Below, in pieces: positions 46,985 through 57,212 of a DNA stretch of 64,000 nucleotides. The position numbers and the translations under genes are program-made. The notes below the pieces were generated by a model. The model did no database searches, had not been told where the DNA came from, and was given only the letters and a program-made list of their open reading frames with translations. Position 1 is the first letter of the stretch. Every line of letters begins with the position of its first letter. This DNA comes from Pyrenula massariospora (lineage: Eukaryota > Ascomycota > Eurotiomycetes > Pyrenulales > Pyrenulaceae), in contig JAGFMI010000003.1 of assembly GCA_021030905.1 (NCBI GenBank), positions 2,232,001 to 2,296,000 on the forward strand. Direction: 5' to 3'.

Positions 46985-47434
46985 CATCTCGGCTGAGGCT
47001 CTTGCAGTGGTGTTGGATGGTTGAATGTATAACACATGGCACGTTTTGAGATACTTGCTGTTTTGAGAAAAGTTTAATTATCGAAGCTTTCAGCAGAGAA
47101 GAGACACTTTATTAGAGAGCCGAACAGTAAAGACATTTGTGGAGCATGCGGGAGACTCCTGTAAATATTCAAGCTAACTGTTTTTGGATTGCGGGGAGAC
47201 TTAGAACAACCGCGTCGTCTCTTCAACCCGGATCAAATTCACCAGACTAATCCTACAGCCGTCACGCTTCACAACCCTCAGACTAGAGAGCACCTATTTA
47301 TTATTTCTACGACCATGCTGAGGTTCCTCCTCCCAGACTCTACCACCTCCTTCCATCAGACTAGACGCGACGCGCATAGATAAACCCACATCCCCCACTC
47401 ATCCTTCTCGACCGCAAATCTGACCATCAGAGCT
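46985..47434. other. Intergenic, same-strand
   Basis: 450 bp between RecQ and the small membrane-protein gene. The part after 47190 is C/A-rich and looks like promoter and leader sequence. Confidence 0.45.
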
Positions 47435-47886
47435 ATGGATTTCGACAGCATTGCAGGTAAGCCATCGTTCCATGATAGCGCAAAATTGTAAGCTCACAAG
47501 CATGAAACATAGACCACTTCCATACCATCCTCCGAAAAGCGCCCACCTCCCTCACAGACCTCCCCATCTGGCTCCGCCAAACTCTGGACACAGCCTACTT
47601 CGCATCGTACGATCTCACGCTTGTGCAGTTCCTCCTCCTCGCCACAGTTCTTATCGTGTCGTGGAAGCTTACCGTCTACACCGTCAACCAGCTGATTGTC
47701 TGGGTTGTCTTCTGGCTGCGATTAGCGGTCTTTGCTGGGATTGTCGGAAGCGCGTTCTATATACATTTGGTGGGCTTTGATGTGTTTTTGAAGAATGTCG
47801 GGATGTTTGTGGGCATCTTGCAGGGGTTTGCGCAGAGGTGTTTTGCGCAGGCCAGGGAGGCGGGTGAGAGGGAGGGGTGGAGATGA
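47435..47886 (+). CDS. Small two-helix membrane protein, Apq12-like
   Basis: Exons 47435-47456 and 47513-47886 give 131 residues. The first exon is only 22 nt (MDFDSIA plus one base), and the GT-AG intron is 56 nt. Two hydrophobic helices sit close together (about residues 42-62 and 67-92), followed by an amphipathic helix ending in a charged tail. Size and layout fit Apq12, the nuclear-envelope/ER protein involved in nuclear pore assembly and lipid balance, and the TLVQFLLLATVLIVSWKL stretch resembles it. The match rests on topology more than sequence, so the name is tentative. Confidence 0.6.
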
Positions 47887-48325
47887 TTGGTGGGGGATTG
47901 ATGGCGCGGAAGAGCGAGGTGTTGTTTAGAGGAGACTGGCGTATTGAGAGAGCCATGCTCTCCGGCATATTCTTGGATAAGCATGGTTTGGCGTTAGTTT
48001 CTACACTGACGCGGCTCTGGGTAAGATTTTGGACGACTGCTTTCTCAATCCTGTTCTGCGCCGTGTTTAGGTGGTTCTGACTCTGTCTACCATTTCAGGA
48101 TCATTGATGATGTGTCGCGACCGCCCGACGGCCGGTCACAATATACATATGAGTATTTGTTGTACAGTGAGAAGAAAATCAAGATCTACATTCATTCAAA
48201 AGGTTACGAACAATTATTGTGACATTCTACAGCAGGGCTCGAACTACCGTCGCTATCGTCCTCTCCACCCATCTGCTGCTCCATTGATCTTTCCCAACTC
48301 CAAATTGACCACTCTGCAAAGAATC

Positions 48326-48596
48326 AAAAACCTGCCCGCGACGGGACTGTCAGGAGCCCTCAATTTATCGCGCTCAACCAGGAAAACCCTCCCTTTCTCA
48401 GTAGATTGGATTTTTCTCACTAGGGTCTCCGACCTTTCTAGGTAAGTTGAAGATTGAAGTTCTCATGGTGGGATCGCAGAACCACCGATGAGGCCAAGCC
48501 CCTCGACAACTTGGACTTGGCCGCCTTTTAAATGACGGCTCACCTACAGATAAAGACCAGGGTGCTAAGAGCTGCCTTTCCAGTGACAACTCGGTT
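48326..48596 (+). repeat. Diverged direct repeat, copy 1 (about 270 bp)
   Basis: Matches copy 2 at 48754-49026 in the same orientation. The best shared blocks are GGAAAACCC-CC-TTTTCT-AGTA, GATTTTT-CACT-GG and CTTGGACTTRGCCGCCTTTT. Similarity is roughly 65-70% by eye, with small gaps. No terminal inverted repeats, target duplication or coding frame is seen. Its nature is unknown. Confidence 0.6.
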
Positions 48597-48753
48597 ATTG
48601 TGTGGCCAGCAGGAAAAACGAACTCAACAGTGTATCTGTGATCGCGTTTAAAAAATATGCCCATGCTCGAGGGACTGCGATTCGAACCTCGACCCGCCCC
48701 GACTTACCTACTTAACGTACATTGCTCACTCCGCGCAACAGCCACTACCAGCA

Positions 48754-49026
48754 AAAACCTACTTGCGACGTGAACGGTCCGGGGTGTCCACAAACTATCG
48801 CGCGTTTAGTCTGAGTAGGAAAACCCCCCTTTTCTGAGTAAAGGAGATTTTTTGCACTGGGACCCTCGGCTCTTGTGGCCTCAGGTCAGTTTCGGGTGGT
48901 GTGCCCTCGTGTCGAGGTCCAGCGGACGTCGACATCGGCCAAGCCCCCCTTGACTGCTTGGACTTAGCCGCCTTTTGAGTGACGACTGGTGTGGGTGAGT
49001 GCGGCCTTTTTAGGGACGACTCGGCC
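48754..49026 (+). repeat. Diverged direct repeat, copy 2 (about 270 bp)
   Basis: Partner of copy 1, starting 428 bp downstream of it. A GATTCGAACC motif, the reverse of a tRNA B box, lies just before it at about 48680-48689, and a weaker CTCGAACTACC lies before copy 1 at about 48238. Stems needed for a tRNA fold do not form, so no tRNA gene is called. Confidence 0.6.
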
Positions 49027-50130
49027 ATGCTGAGATGGCGCTGATTTTCTGGGTTTGGTGAGTTACATACGGTGTTAAGTGGTGGTATCTGCACTGGAGG
49101 AGCCAAGTTCCTTGAGAGCTTACGTCTAATTATTTTCCAGTAATTAATGAAACCTTACGACTCCTCGATGTTCGTGTATAAAGAAATCTTGACTTTTGGT
49201 CCAATATGGGTTGCCTTGCCGCCTTTGGTGGTGGCAAAATGCTCGCAGCTTTTACAGTGGCCGGGTAGTCGATCGACATGCTTATCAGTCAATGAGCTTA
49301 CGAAGGATTTTACATGTTGCTCTTGAGTGCCCTGTCCTCCTCGCGCAAAAAGGTAAAAGAATAATTCTATTTAGGAGAATCTTAGACTCTATACAAACGT
49401 TTCAAAACTTCACAATGATATAAAAATTGTGGCTGTCCATCGCTCGAGGCGGTCTTCAAACAGATTGTTATCTCTACTCACCACAAATTGCTTTCCTTTT
49501 CTTCATCCAGCCAGGTGCTATGTACGCGAAGCCCATTGCCGGGATAGAAAGGCGACCACCGTTTGTGTTGAATGTCAGGTGCGTCCTATGGCCAAGGGAG
49601 GGCGGTCAAAGACTCCTTCAAAGTGCCCTGTCCGACCATTGTACTCCTTGTCAGGACAACACAGTGAAGGGAAGTTGGTAAGAGGATGGCCAGGGGCCCA
49701 ACCTCTACCGAGGGAAGGGGGATGGTGACTGAAGTGCAAAACAGAAATAAAGACGAGGAGAGGAAAGGAAGGGAAGAAGGAGAACGGCGTTTATCACTGA
49801 TGGAAGCAGAGTGTAGAGTGAAGCTGTGGTGAACTTTTCGCCTACAGACGAGATGGCTCGGCAGGTGTTCCTTCCGTGTGAGTTAAAGGTGACGAATGAG
49901 GATAAGTATCTAGGCAAACAAGTAAAAGCAAACAAACAAGCAAACACAGCCAAACAGCAGTCCCGTGACGTCGAAAATTGCGCTAGTGACACGCACAAAA
50001 GGCTCATTTCCTGGCTCCAAATTCTATTCCTCCTTCTCTTCTTTCTTCACACCTCCTGCCCTCCCCTGGCCAACAGTGGCGGTTCTTCGGTCCCGCCCTG
50101 TAGCCCTCTCTGCCCTCAGTGAGATCGAGC

Positions 50131-50199
50131 GTTCCACTGGTCCGTTCTTTCTTGCTTTTCTACCTGTCGAGATTACCACGTAGTGGGTCTCGTATCATG
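50131..50199 (+). repeat. Leader duplicate, copy A
   Basis: GTTCCACTGGTCC at 50131 and ACCACGTAGTGG at 50175 stand before an ATG at 50197. The same two blocks stand before the start codon of the coiled-coil gene at 55487, with the second block 22 nt from the ATG in both places. Here the ATG opens only a 16-codon frame. Confidence 0.7.
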
Positions 50200-50860
50200 A
50201 TCTTCTTTCTTTCTCTGGCTCTCGGAAGTGAACGCTTTCTGAGTTGAGATTGGCCAGATTGAGGAGCCTGAGCTTTCGAGCTAGGGCGACTCAAAGCAAA
50301 GCCAGACGCCCATGGGCTTGAAACAGAATGAGAACGGGTTTTGGCCTGTGGCGGGAACAGACTTGCTGAATCGACCTGACCAACCACTTCTTAGAGGCGG
50401 CTAAACCTGAAGACAACAGTGAACGAGCAAGGGTCGTCGCAGAAGTCTCGTATTACGAGTAAAACGGAGCCAGTTGTCATTGGGTCACCAAAACAAAAGT
50501 GAGTGGCCGTCTTAGAGATCACGGTGAAGTCAAACTAACAATGACGAAAGCCTGGTCCTGACCCGTGGTTACACTTCAATATGATGCATGAGAGCAACAT
50601 GTCACGGCCAAGCTCCGTTGCAAGACACCCCACGGATCCAGCATGGCAAGTCAATTTCGTGTAGAGACTGCTCCGAACCAAAGACTCACGCTTCTGCTAA
50701 CCAAGAGCTTGTGATCCCCCAACGGTCAGTCGACATGAGTGTTGCTGGCTCTAGACTCGTTTTCGAACACAAGACCTCTACTGTCAGCAGTCGGAATCTT
50801 AGACAAAGTATGGCGTATTTCGCTTTGTTAGCAAGACACTGAAATCAATGTGAGTAGATC

Positions 50861-51055
50861 GTGGCCACCTGCAAGAGAAGCCCAGTCTCACTCATCAATC
50901 AGGAAAAGCTCCTCCCTCGGCAGCTCACCGGCCGCTGGCACACGGCAGTTGCTGCAGACGAGGCCCTCCGAGCGCTACAGTATGAAGGAACAAAAGCAGA
51001 AATTGCTCAGGGATTCAAAGACCGTGGGAACGAGACCGACATCAAAAGGTTTTAG
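50861..51055 (+). pseudogene. Possible gene fragment, unrecognised
   Basis: A 64-codon frame ending in a coding-like run, GRWHTAVAADEALRALQYEG, then KAEIAQGFKDRGNETD. The composition looks like real protein, but there is no start context and no family match. It may be an exon or remnant of the same unknown gene as the frame at 51418-51681. Confidence 0.25.
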
Positions 51056-51417
51056 GGTATTCTTTGCAATGGCAATCACAAGAGCGCATGGGTCGATAGA
51101 CCAGGGGAAAGCTTTCCAGCGATGTACTGCTTGATAAACTTCTTTTCAGAACTCAATAGCATCTAGTGCTAGCAAAGAAGGCCTCTAGGGTTCTATCTGG
51201 GCCCTTGGAATGACAATGAATAGTTTTTACTATGGGAGCAATCCTTTCCATTTCTAAAAAATCCCTGAACGCCCCTCTCTTTTCTCCATTGATCAACGTT
51301 TGTTGGACATTTAACATTTTCCAGTGACCTCTTCAGAAACTGGTAGATTACATCCACGAACGACGATGGCGTCCTCCTAGCGAAGCTCTAGAAGGATGGA
51401 AACACGCAATCAATCTG

Positions 51418-51681
51418 TGAATCATCTGGTACTCAAGACTCCATGCAAGCTTTCCGCCCTTTCGTGAGGAACCGAGCGAATTTTTATCTGCTCGCTATCA
51501 ACTCTTCTCCAAACACCCACTCGTCATGCCGCCTGTAGTATACGTTGATCGTCGTGCGGAAGGGGAACATAATCTCGATGTGCGACCTTTTTCTCTGCGT
51601 ATGCTCTTGCTTGGGGACAAGCTCATAAATCTAGGATGCCTCCTCGAGATGCACCGCTCGCCCAGGTGGGCAAGCAACCTC
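51418..51681 (+). pseudogene. Possible gene fragment, unrecognised
   Basis: An 88-codon open stretch reads like protein (RLHASFPPFREEPSEFL, then LVMPPVVYVDRRAEGEHNLD and LRMLLLGDKLINLGCLLEMH). The same frame upstream, across one stop, gives KLVDYIHERRWRPPSEALEG. A different frame downstream (51726-51968) also reads like protein. No family is recognised. It could be exons of an orphan gene whose splice sites I cannot place, or a decayed gene. Confidence 0.3.
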
Positions 51682-52168
51682 TAGAGCATTGATTTGAGGG
51701 AATCATTCGACGAGCATCGCACTGTGTGGCTGATGCTAGCTTGTCCTCACTCGCGCTGTTCAAACGGCTGTCTTGGCTTTTACTACGACAATTGCTCGAT
51801 AAGAGGTCCAGTATATTTTGGTACCGAGAGCGCAAGACGTCACTGCGAAAACTTGAAAGAGAATCCCAGCACCTTGCGATCAAAATGCAATTGCACATAC
51901 GGACTGGTATGGGTAGTTTGAGGCGTCATAGATTTGGATTGGGGTGTGGTATGAGTGAACCCGCTTGAGGATTCAAGTGAGATTCGACGAGACGTATCGA
52001 GCACTTGGTAGGCAACCGTGGACGGATAATAGCACAAGTGCCAGGTTCAGATCCTTGAAGTGCACAGCGTCGTCCAATCCGTTCCTTTGGTGGAGTTGCT
52101 GAACGTCGTTCACCTTGCAAAGCCGAACTTGTCGATGATAAGGGAGACGGATGCTTCAGAACCGAATT

Positions 52169-53481
52169 TTAAAGTCTTGGTTCTTCAAGGCAAGGCGGCC
52201 GGCTTGATGACGTCGGATCCCACTGGAGTAACGTTTCAATACGGCGCGACAAGGTGACATTGAAGATGCGCAAGTCAATTGAGCGTTGAAGCTTTGTTGG
52301 TGAATCATAGTCCCAGACCGCAGTTCCATTAGGCAAAAACTGTATCGCCCCTCTACTACGGTCAAAATAGTAGGCATCGTCAAGGCCACGGACGGCGTAG
52401 TACATGGCTGTAGCTGCAAAGTACGTCTACTATCAGCGGCCGAACATGCATAGAGAGGATATCGAAAAAATATGCAACAACCTACCATCCCACCCTTGAT
52501 GCGTTATGTTCACTCCAATAGCCGTTGCAAAAGCATATGCGACCGGATCGCGGGCCAGGTTGGTTTCGCTAGTCAGTTTCGCGCCGAGATATATTCTGTC
52601 TCCAATAGAGTCGGGCACAAAGGTGACAGCTCCAGGCCAATGGGTAAGCACATACTCTGCATACTTCAGTGGGTGCTCGTCGAGATTAAAAGATGTTCCA
52701 TTTGGGTTAGCTTGCACTACAAGCTCTGCGACCTTTGTTTTGACAAGATCCGCGCCGGAGAGAGGCGAGATATTATCGACGGCGGAATACAGCAGGTGGT
52801 AGAGGTTGTCATGAAAACCGATGTTGGCAATGGTCACGCTATGGTCCGGACTGGTTGCTAGCAGAGTTCGGTAGAGGGTTACAGGGTCCGTGGTATTGCT
52901 TCCGTCACGGATGTCTTCGGGGAAATCGAACGTCACGCCTGTGAGATATTCATGGTACTGTGGATATTGAGGGTTTATAGTCTATAGCCTCAGCCTAGTT
53001 AGAAGCGTTTTGGGCGACAAGACTTGCGAGAAGAGGCATTGCTCACAGAGTTATCCACTGGCTTCTGTATCGCAAGCGGTATGTCTCCGTGACCATAAAA
53101 GGTGTTGATAGAGTCCATTGCGGGCGGTGCATAGCGGCTGAAGATACCTACAGCAAGTAAAAGAAGAATTTAGAAAAGACTGGATGAAGCGAGCATGGGG
53201 CGGGTTAACGTGCTTGATAGGACGCCCAAAATCTGGACCTCGCAGCAGGACTGGAAGACGTTTGCGAGTCCAAGAGCGAGAGGATCATCAGCCTGCCGAA
53301 GCAGGAAATCAGAAGTGGAAAGCTTGGTATTGAGATGATCGCTCACAAAATTCAGCATATCAGAGTCGATAATTAGACGCTTTGGCTGGAACCGTCTCGC
53401 GCAGCGCCTGGCATCTACGATGAATGCTTGGGCCGCAAGGCACACAATGCTCTGAGAAATCCATAATCTGGTCAACATCAT
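52169..53481 (-). CDS. Secreted nucleoside-hydrolase-like protein (IunH/rihB superfamily)
   Basis: Exons 53347-53481, 53214-53292, 53047-53147, 52486-52981 and 52169-52413 give 351 residues. A signal peptide (about 1-23) precedes RLIIDSDMLNFADDPLALGL, the Asp-rich Ca-binding motif of the superfamily, restored by removing the first intron. Later blocks are YGHGDIPLAIQKP, TIANIGFHDNLYHLL and the C-terminal RDPVAYAFATAIG. The family cleaves the N-glycosidic bond of nucleosides; a secreted member could scavenge nucleosides or have another sugar-base substrate. The second intron must begin GCACGT (GC-AG) to keep the ungapped 25-residue match up to YGHG. A GT-AG alternative (GTTAAC, later AG) keeps frame but drops two residues. 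Start is at the first of two adjacent ATGs. Confidence 0.8.
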
Positions 53482-53838
53482 GATGGTGAGCTCGTGCAAC
53501 AATCAAAATTGGATGGAGGGGCCATGATGATCAAATAATTAACCACAAGTGCCATATCGTTTTGTATAACGTCATGATGCAGCATCTTGATAACACTCGC
53601 CACTGTCGAGCCTCGAACATTGGAACACCGAAATTACTCGTTAGATACGGAATTTTTCGCACTGATTATAGCTCAAGTGCCCAAAAGTGAAGTCTAGATA
53701 CTCGGTGATACGTTGACGTCGGGGGCAATAAAGCTATCTTGACTACAAGCCACTTCGACGGAGCATAATTGATTGGCAATTCCCGGAGACCATCATTATT
53801 GGCACAGGGGTGTGTAGCTGTCATTTAACTAACGTAAA
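53482..53838. other. Intergenic, same-strand minus
   Basis: 357 bp of ordinary-looking A/T-moderate sequence between two minus-strand genes; nothing specific is seen. Confidence 0.45.
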
Positions 53839-54822
53839 CTAAGTATTGCGTCCATGAGGCAGTCCCCCACGTCCACTTCCGCGACCATTGAAGGGTCCAC
53901 GAGGCATAAGTCTCCCGCGATATATCCCACTCCCACGGACCATTTGAGGAGCAGCGGTAGGAATCCGCCCACTCAACGCACGACCAGATGTAGCTCCGGC
54001 CTTCTCGCTGTCCTCTAGCTTCGTCAAGTCAGGTTTTGACTGGTCCTCTGTGGTGGGCTGAGAGCTAGCGATTTGCTGCTCTGCAAGTATAATACACTCC
54101 TCAAGTTCTTTGTTTGGTCGCTCGATCCTTTCGCGCAGAGCCTTGTTGATTTGTTTCTCCTTTGACAATCTAGCTTCGGAGTCAAGTCGAAGCTGTTTCT
54201 CTTCCTCCGCATGTCGCAGGGCTTTGGCAAGTTCTTGATCTGTCGTGAGAAGCTTCTGGTCCATTTTGTCGATCACTTGATCCTTGTCGACGAGAATTTT
54301 ATCCCTTTCAGCGAGCATTTGATCTCTGTCGCTGAGTTCTCTTCTATATACATTCAAAATGTTCCCCGCCCGCTGTGAAAGGTCCAAATTCGGATCAATG
54401 ATTGTCGTGTCACCGTCAATATGGCTCTCAGATAGCATGGCTTCGAGGGCGCTGTGCTCTTTATGTCCACTAGCCTGGTCGCTGATACCCTCGCCTGCTC
54501 TCTCAAGGGTTTCATCCGTCTGAGACTCTCTCCGAGCTTTCTTGTTCATACTTTGAGACGGACCAGAGGATTCGGTGTTGTCATCTGCATCAAGCTTGCG
54601 TTTAACAGTCCGAGCCGAATCTCTATGAGGGTTCTCGACTGGGCGAGAAGCAGGCTTGTCACACGTGTGATACCCACACATCGCTGCTCCTACACTCACA
54701 ACATCCTCCGCAGACATGGTTTGTTGGAGATCAGGAGAATTCTTCCAAAAAGTGCGAAATAAAGCTTCTCTCTCTGGGAGCATTGTTCGTCCCGTCGAGC
54801 GAGACGGCAAAGACGGAGGCAT
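53839..54822 (-). CDS. Unrecognised coiled-coil protein with an RGG-type tail
   Basis: Single frame of 327 residues. The first 90 residues hold a Cys/His pair (MCGYHTC). A bipartite nuclear-signal-like block follows (RTVKRKLDADD, then NKKARRES). A long heptad-rich coiled coil spans about 150-255, rich in D/E/K/Q, with internal near-repeats such as RDQMLAERDKILVDKDQVIDK. The C-terminus is Arg/Gly-rich (RGSGIYRGRLMPRGPFNGRG), as in RNA-binding RGG boxes. I know no family for it. It is divergent from another coiled-coil gene 664 bp away that shares the layout of an N-terminal cysteine motif, a long coiled coil and a KRA-type basic patch. Nuclear RNA- or chromatin-related function is only a guess. 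Confidence 0.65.
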   Translation of the reverse strand: MPPSLPSRSTGRTMLPEREALFRTFWKNSPDLQQTMSAEDVVSVGAAMCGYHTCDKPASRPVENPHRDSARTVKRKLDADDNTESSGPSQSMNKKARRESQTDETLERAGEGISDQASGHKEHSALEAMLSESHIDGDTTIIDPNLDLSQRAGNILNVYRRELSDRDQMLAERDKILVDKDQVIDKMDQKLLTTDQELAKALRHAEEEKQLRLDSEARLSKEKQINKALRERIERPNKELEECIILAEQQIASSQPTTEDQSKPDLTKLEDSEKAGATSGRALSGRIPTAAPQMVRGSGIYRGRLMPRGPFNGRGSGRGGLPHGRNT

Positions 54823-55486
54823 GTTGTTGTAGCGAGACTGCTAGAACAGCTCTTGAAAAAGGTGGAGGTAAAGTGAGAGTGAGGAAATAGACGGTCTACC
54901 ACGCGTTAATCAGAAAAAGACAAAGAGGGCGTCAAAAGCTATCAGAGAATGGAGTGCTCAAAGATGCTTCTGCAATGACGATGAAGAAAATGTCTTTTCT
55001 TCTGATCCTGAACGCGCGGGAATGTCAGTCAGATGTTGATAAAGGTAGAGTAAGGTAGGATTGAAGGTTAAAGAAATTTGGAAGCCATAGAGCCTCGGTG
55101 AAGTTTCATTCAGCTACGATGATCCACTTGTGTCGATAGCCTTCACTGAACCACGACGTCATATGTTTAGGCGCAGTAAGGTCCTAAAGTTTCAGTATTT
55201 GTTTATCACACTTTTTCGCACACGAAGTTTTCTTACTCATGCAACATTGGATTTCAATATGCAGTAAATTTATCTACTGTACAGCTCTTTCTTCCTTGTC
55301 ACGCTCCTTCCGAGGCCTTCTGCTCCCCTTTGCTTCTTTTCTCCCTCTCTTCTCTGGCTGTGAGTGGTTCCACTGGTCCCACTCCTTCCAGACTTTCCTT
55401 CCACCTGGTACCTGGTTGGTTCCACTGGTCCCAGCCTACCACCAGGTTTTCCCTTTTCACGAGTACCACGTAGTGGCTTGTGTATT
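54823..55486. promoter_or_regulatory. Divergent promoter region of the two coiled-coil genes
   Basis: 664 bp. The plus-gene side carries GTTCCACTGGTCC twice (55367-55379 and 55419-55431) and ACCACGTAGTGG at 55465-55476, 22 nt before the ATG. The same blocks recur at 50131 and 50175. Confidence 0.55.
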
Positions 55487-56476
55487 ATGTCTACATCTTC
55501 ATTTGTAACTGGCGATCAGCCGTTGCGCTTCCCCGGTCTCTGCGAGAAACCGGAATGCCACCGGTGGTGCGCGTTCTATTTCGAACGAGCTGCCCAGCAG
55601 ACTCCAGAAGACCATAGAGCTGCGCTGGCGGCTAAAGATCAAGCATTGGCTGAGGAGAAACAGAAACATGGTGAGGATAACGACGCCTGGTCAGATATTC
55701 ACACGACCATAGACGCATATGCGCACAAACTGCAGGATAAGAACAAAGAGCTGAGAGCTGAGAACGAAGAATTGAGAGCTGAGAACGAAGAATTGAGAGC
55801 TGAGAACGAAGAGCTGAGAGCCGAGAAAGAAGACATGCAGCAGAAGTTTTCTCGCCTAGAGGAGGAGACCAAGGTCGCAAAGGCAGGGTTCGAAGACTTG
55901 CGGAAGAAGCTGAAAAATTTTTCTCTTCTAGATCAGGAACTCAAAGCCGCAAAGACAGATGTTTCTATGATCGAACAAGAAGGAGACGGTATAGAGCCGT
56001 TTTATGTCTCAGATCAAACCAGAGCGTTGATTGCCAGAGAAATAAAGAAGACCGAAACTGATCCGATTACGAAGAAAAAATTGGAGAAAGCTAAGGAGCA
56101 TCAAAAGAGAATCACATCAAAAAAAGATAAGATTGAGGACCTGGAGCGGCAGAAACAAGACGACGAGAAAGAAATTCGGGACGATATAGACCGTCTTGTG
56201 CTTACTAACCAGGAGCAGGAAGAAGATAGTCTCTGTTCCAGCCCGAGCTCAACGGGACCTACCAATGTTGATGATCGGCCAGATCCAAACGCAATCGATC
56301 TGGATGCAGAAGCGGCAGCGTCGGATGCAAAAGCGGTAGCGGAAGCGGAAAGAGGGATAGAACTCATCAATAGAAAACTCGCATCATATCCGGTGGTGCT
56401 CATGCCAGATCCGAGAAAACTGCGTCTGGACCCTGATGTACAACAGCCGTCGAAGCGGGCCAAAATCTCTGAATAA
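55487..56476 (+). CDS. Unrecognised coiled-coil protein with ELRAENE repeats
   Basis: Single frame of 329 residues. ATG 55487 is preferred over upstream in-frame codons because the shared leader (see 50131-50199) ends 11 nt before it. The N-terminus has a Cys/His cluster (FPGLCEKPECHRWCAFYFER) that may bind zinc. From about residue 45 it is a long coiled coil. Its core is a 21-bp tandem repeat encoding ELRAENE, about four copies near 55748-55825. A second charged coiled-coil block covers about 180-245. An Ala-rich acidic segment and the basic end PSKRAKISE, a nuclear-signal-like patch, close the protein. No family is recognised. Confidence 0.65.
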   Translation: MSTSSFVTGDQPLRFPGLCEKPECHRWCAFYFERAAQQTPEDHRAALAAKDQALAEEKQKHGEDNDAWSDIHTTIDAYAHKLQDKNKELRAENEELRAENEELRAENEELRAEKEDMQQKFSRLEEETKVAKAGFEDLRKKLKNFSLLDQELKAAKTDVSMIEQEGDGIEPFYVSDQTRALIAREIKKTETDPITKKKLEKAKEHQKRITSKKDKIEDLERQKQDDEKEIRDDIDRLVLTNQEQEEDSLCSSPSSTGPTNVDDRPDPNAIDLDAEAAASDAKAVAEAERGIELINRKLASYPVVLMPDPRKLRLDPDVQQPSKRAKISE

Positions 56477-57212
56477 ATCTATCGTCGATCAGGTAAAAAG
56501 TTCCGAGGTATGGACGACGGATTGCATTGGCGATGGGCGACCGTTTGGAAATGTACATAGCTTCTGTCATTCTCGCTGTCAAGAAACTCTACAAATAAAA
56601 TGGCCATGCGCATCAAATCTACATTGTCCAAAATCAAGAAGACCTATTACCAGTGAATCCCGCCTCCATTACACTACCGCATCAGCAAGAAGTCCTGGCA
56701 TGGTATCCACCACCTCACCATCTCATCATCATACCTCGCCTCCACCCTCCACTGCAACATCACAACCTGCCCCTGAACCGGGGGGGAAACAAATTCCTCA
56801 CGTACTTCTCAACCGTGGTCAGAGAGCGCAGCGTCCGCTTCATCTCCATCTCAGCGCGCTCCTGCTCCCTACGCGTCTCCATCGCGAACCGATCAATCAC
56901 CCGTTTTGGGTGCGAGCTCGAGTTCATGGGGCTGGTCCCCTTTTGCTACTATTAATGATATGTAGGAGATGCCCGTCGCGCGGATGAAATCTTTGGCCGC
57001 TGACGAGGTTTTGTGGGGCTAGGCGTAAATCGGGTCACCGACGGAGAGATGAAGGGGATCATAAGGACAACCAATAGCTTGTCGCTGCGGATGTTGGGGC
57101 CGTCTATGTGGACGGTAACTGGAAGGAGTAGCGAAGAACGATGAAAGGGGATCAAGTGAAGGCTTGATTCAGCGTGCTTTAAGATCAAAGAGATGGTCCA
57201 TAAACATGGTGA
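56477..57212. other. Convergent region with a possible Ser/Pro-rich gene fragment
   Basis: About 735 bp between converging genes. The plus strand at 56699-56965 reads as Ser/Pro-rich protein in two frames that meet at a seven-G run (56780-56786). The first frame ends near PSTATSQPAPEPG. The second runs from TNSSRTSQPWSESAASASS to the stop after SSSSWGWSPFATINDM at 56963-56965. Upstream start and splicing cannot be placed. Either a small intron-containing gene with one broken or misread base, or a remnant. Confidence 0.35.

Larger units (their letters stand above)
47887..52168. other. Gene-poor 4.3 kb with repeats and decayed-looking frames
   Basis: No complete gene is supported. It holds two diverged direct repeats (48326-48596 and 48754-49026), a leader copy at 50131-50199 shared with the gene at 55487, and short frames of coding-like composition at 50861-51055 and 51418-51968. 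The plus strand alternates between C/T-rich and purine-rich patches. Two GTGAGT donor-like sites (50503 and 50851) suggest that an unrecognised, intron-rich or broken gene once ran left to right through 50.2-52 kb. Confidence 0.5.

Noticed and set aside
48672-48700. tRNA-like B box on the minus strand
   Set aside because: The T-stem does not pair and no A box or acceptor stem is found nearby.
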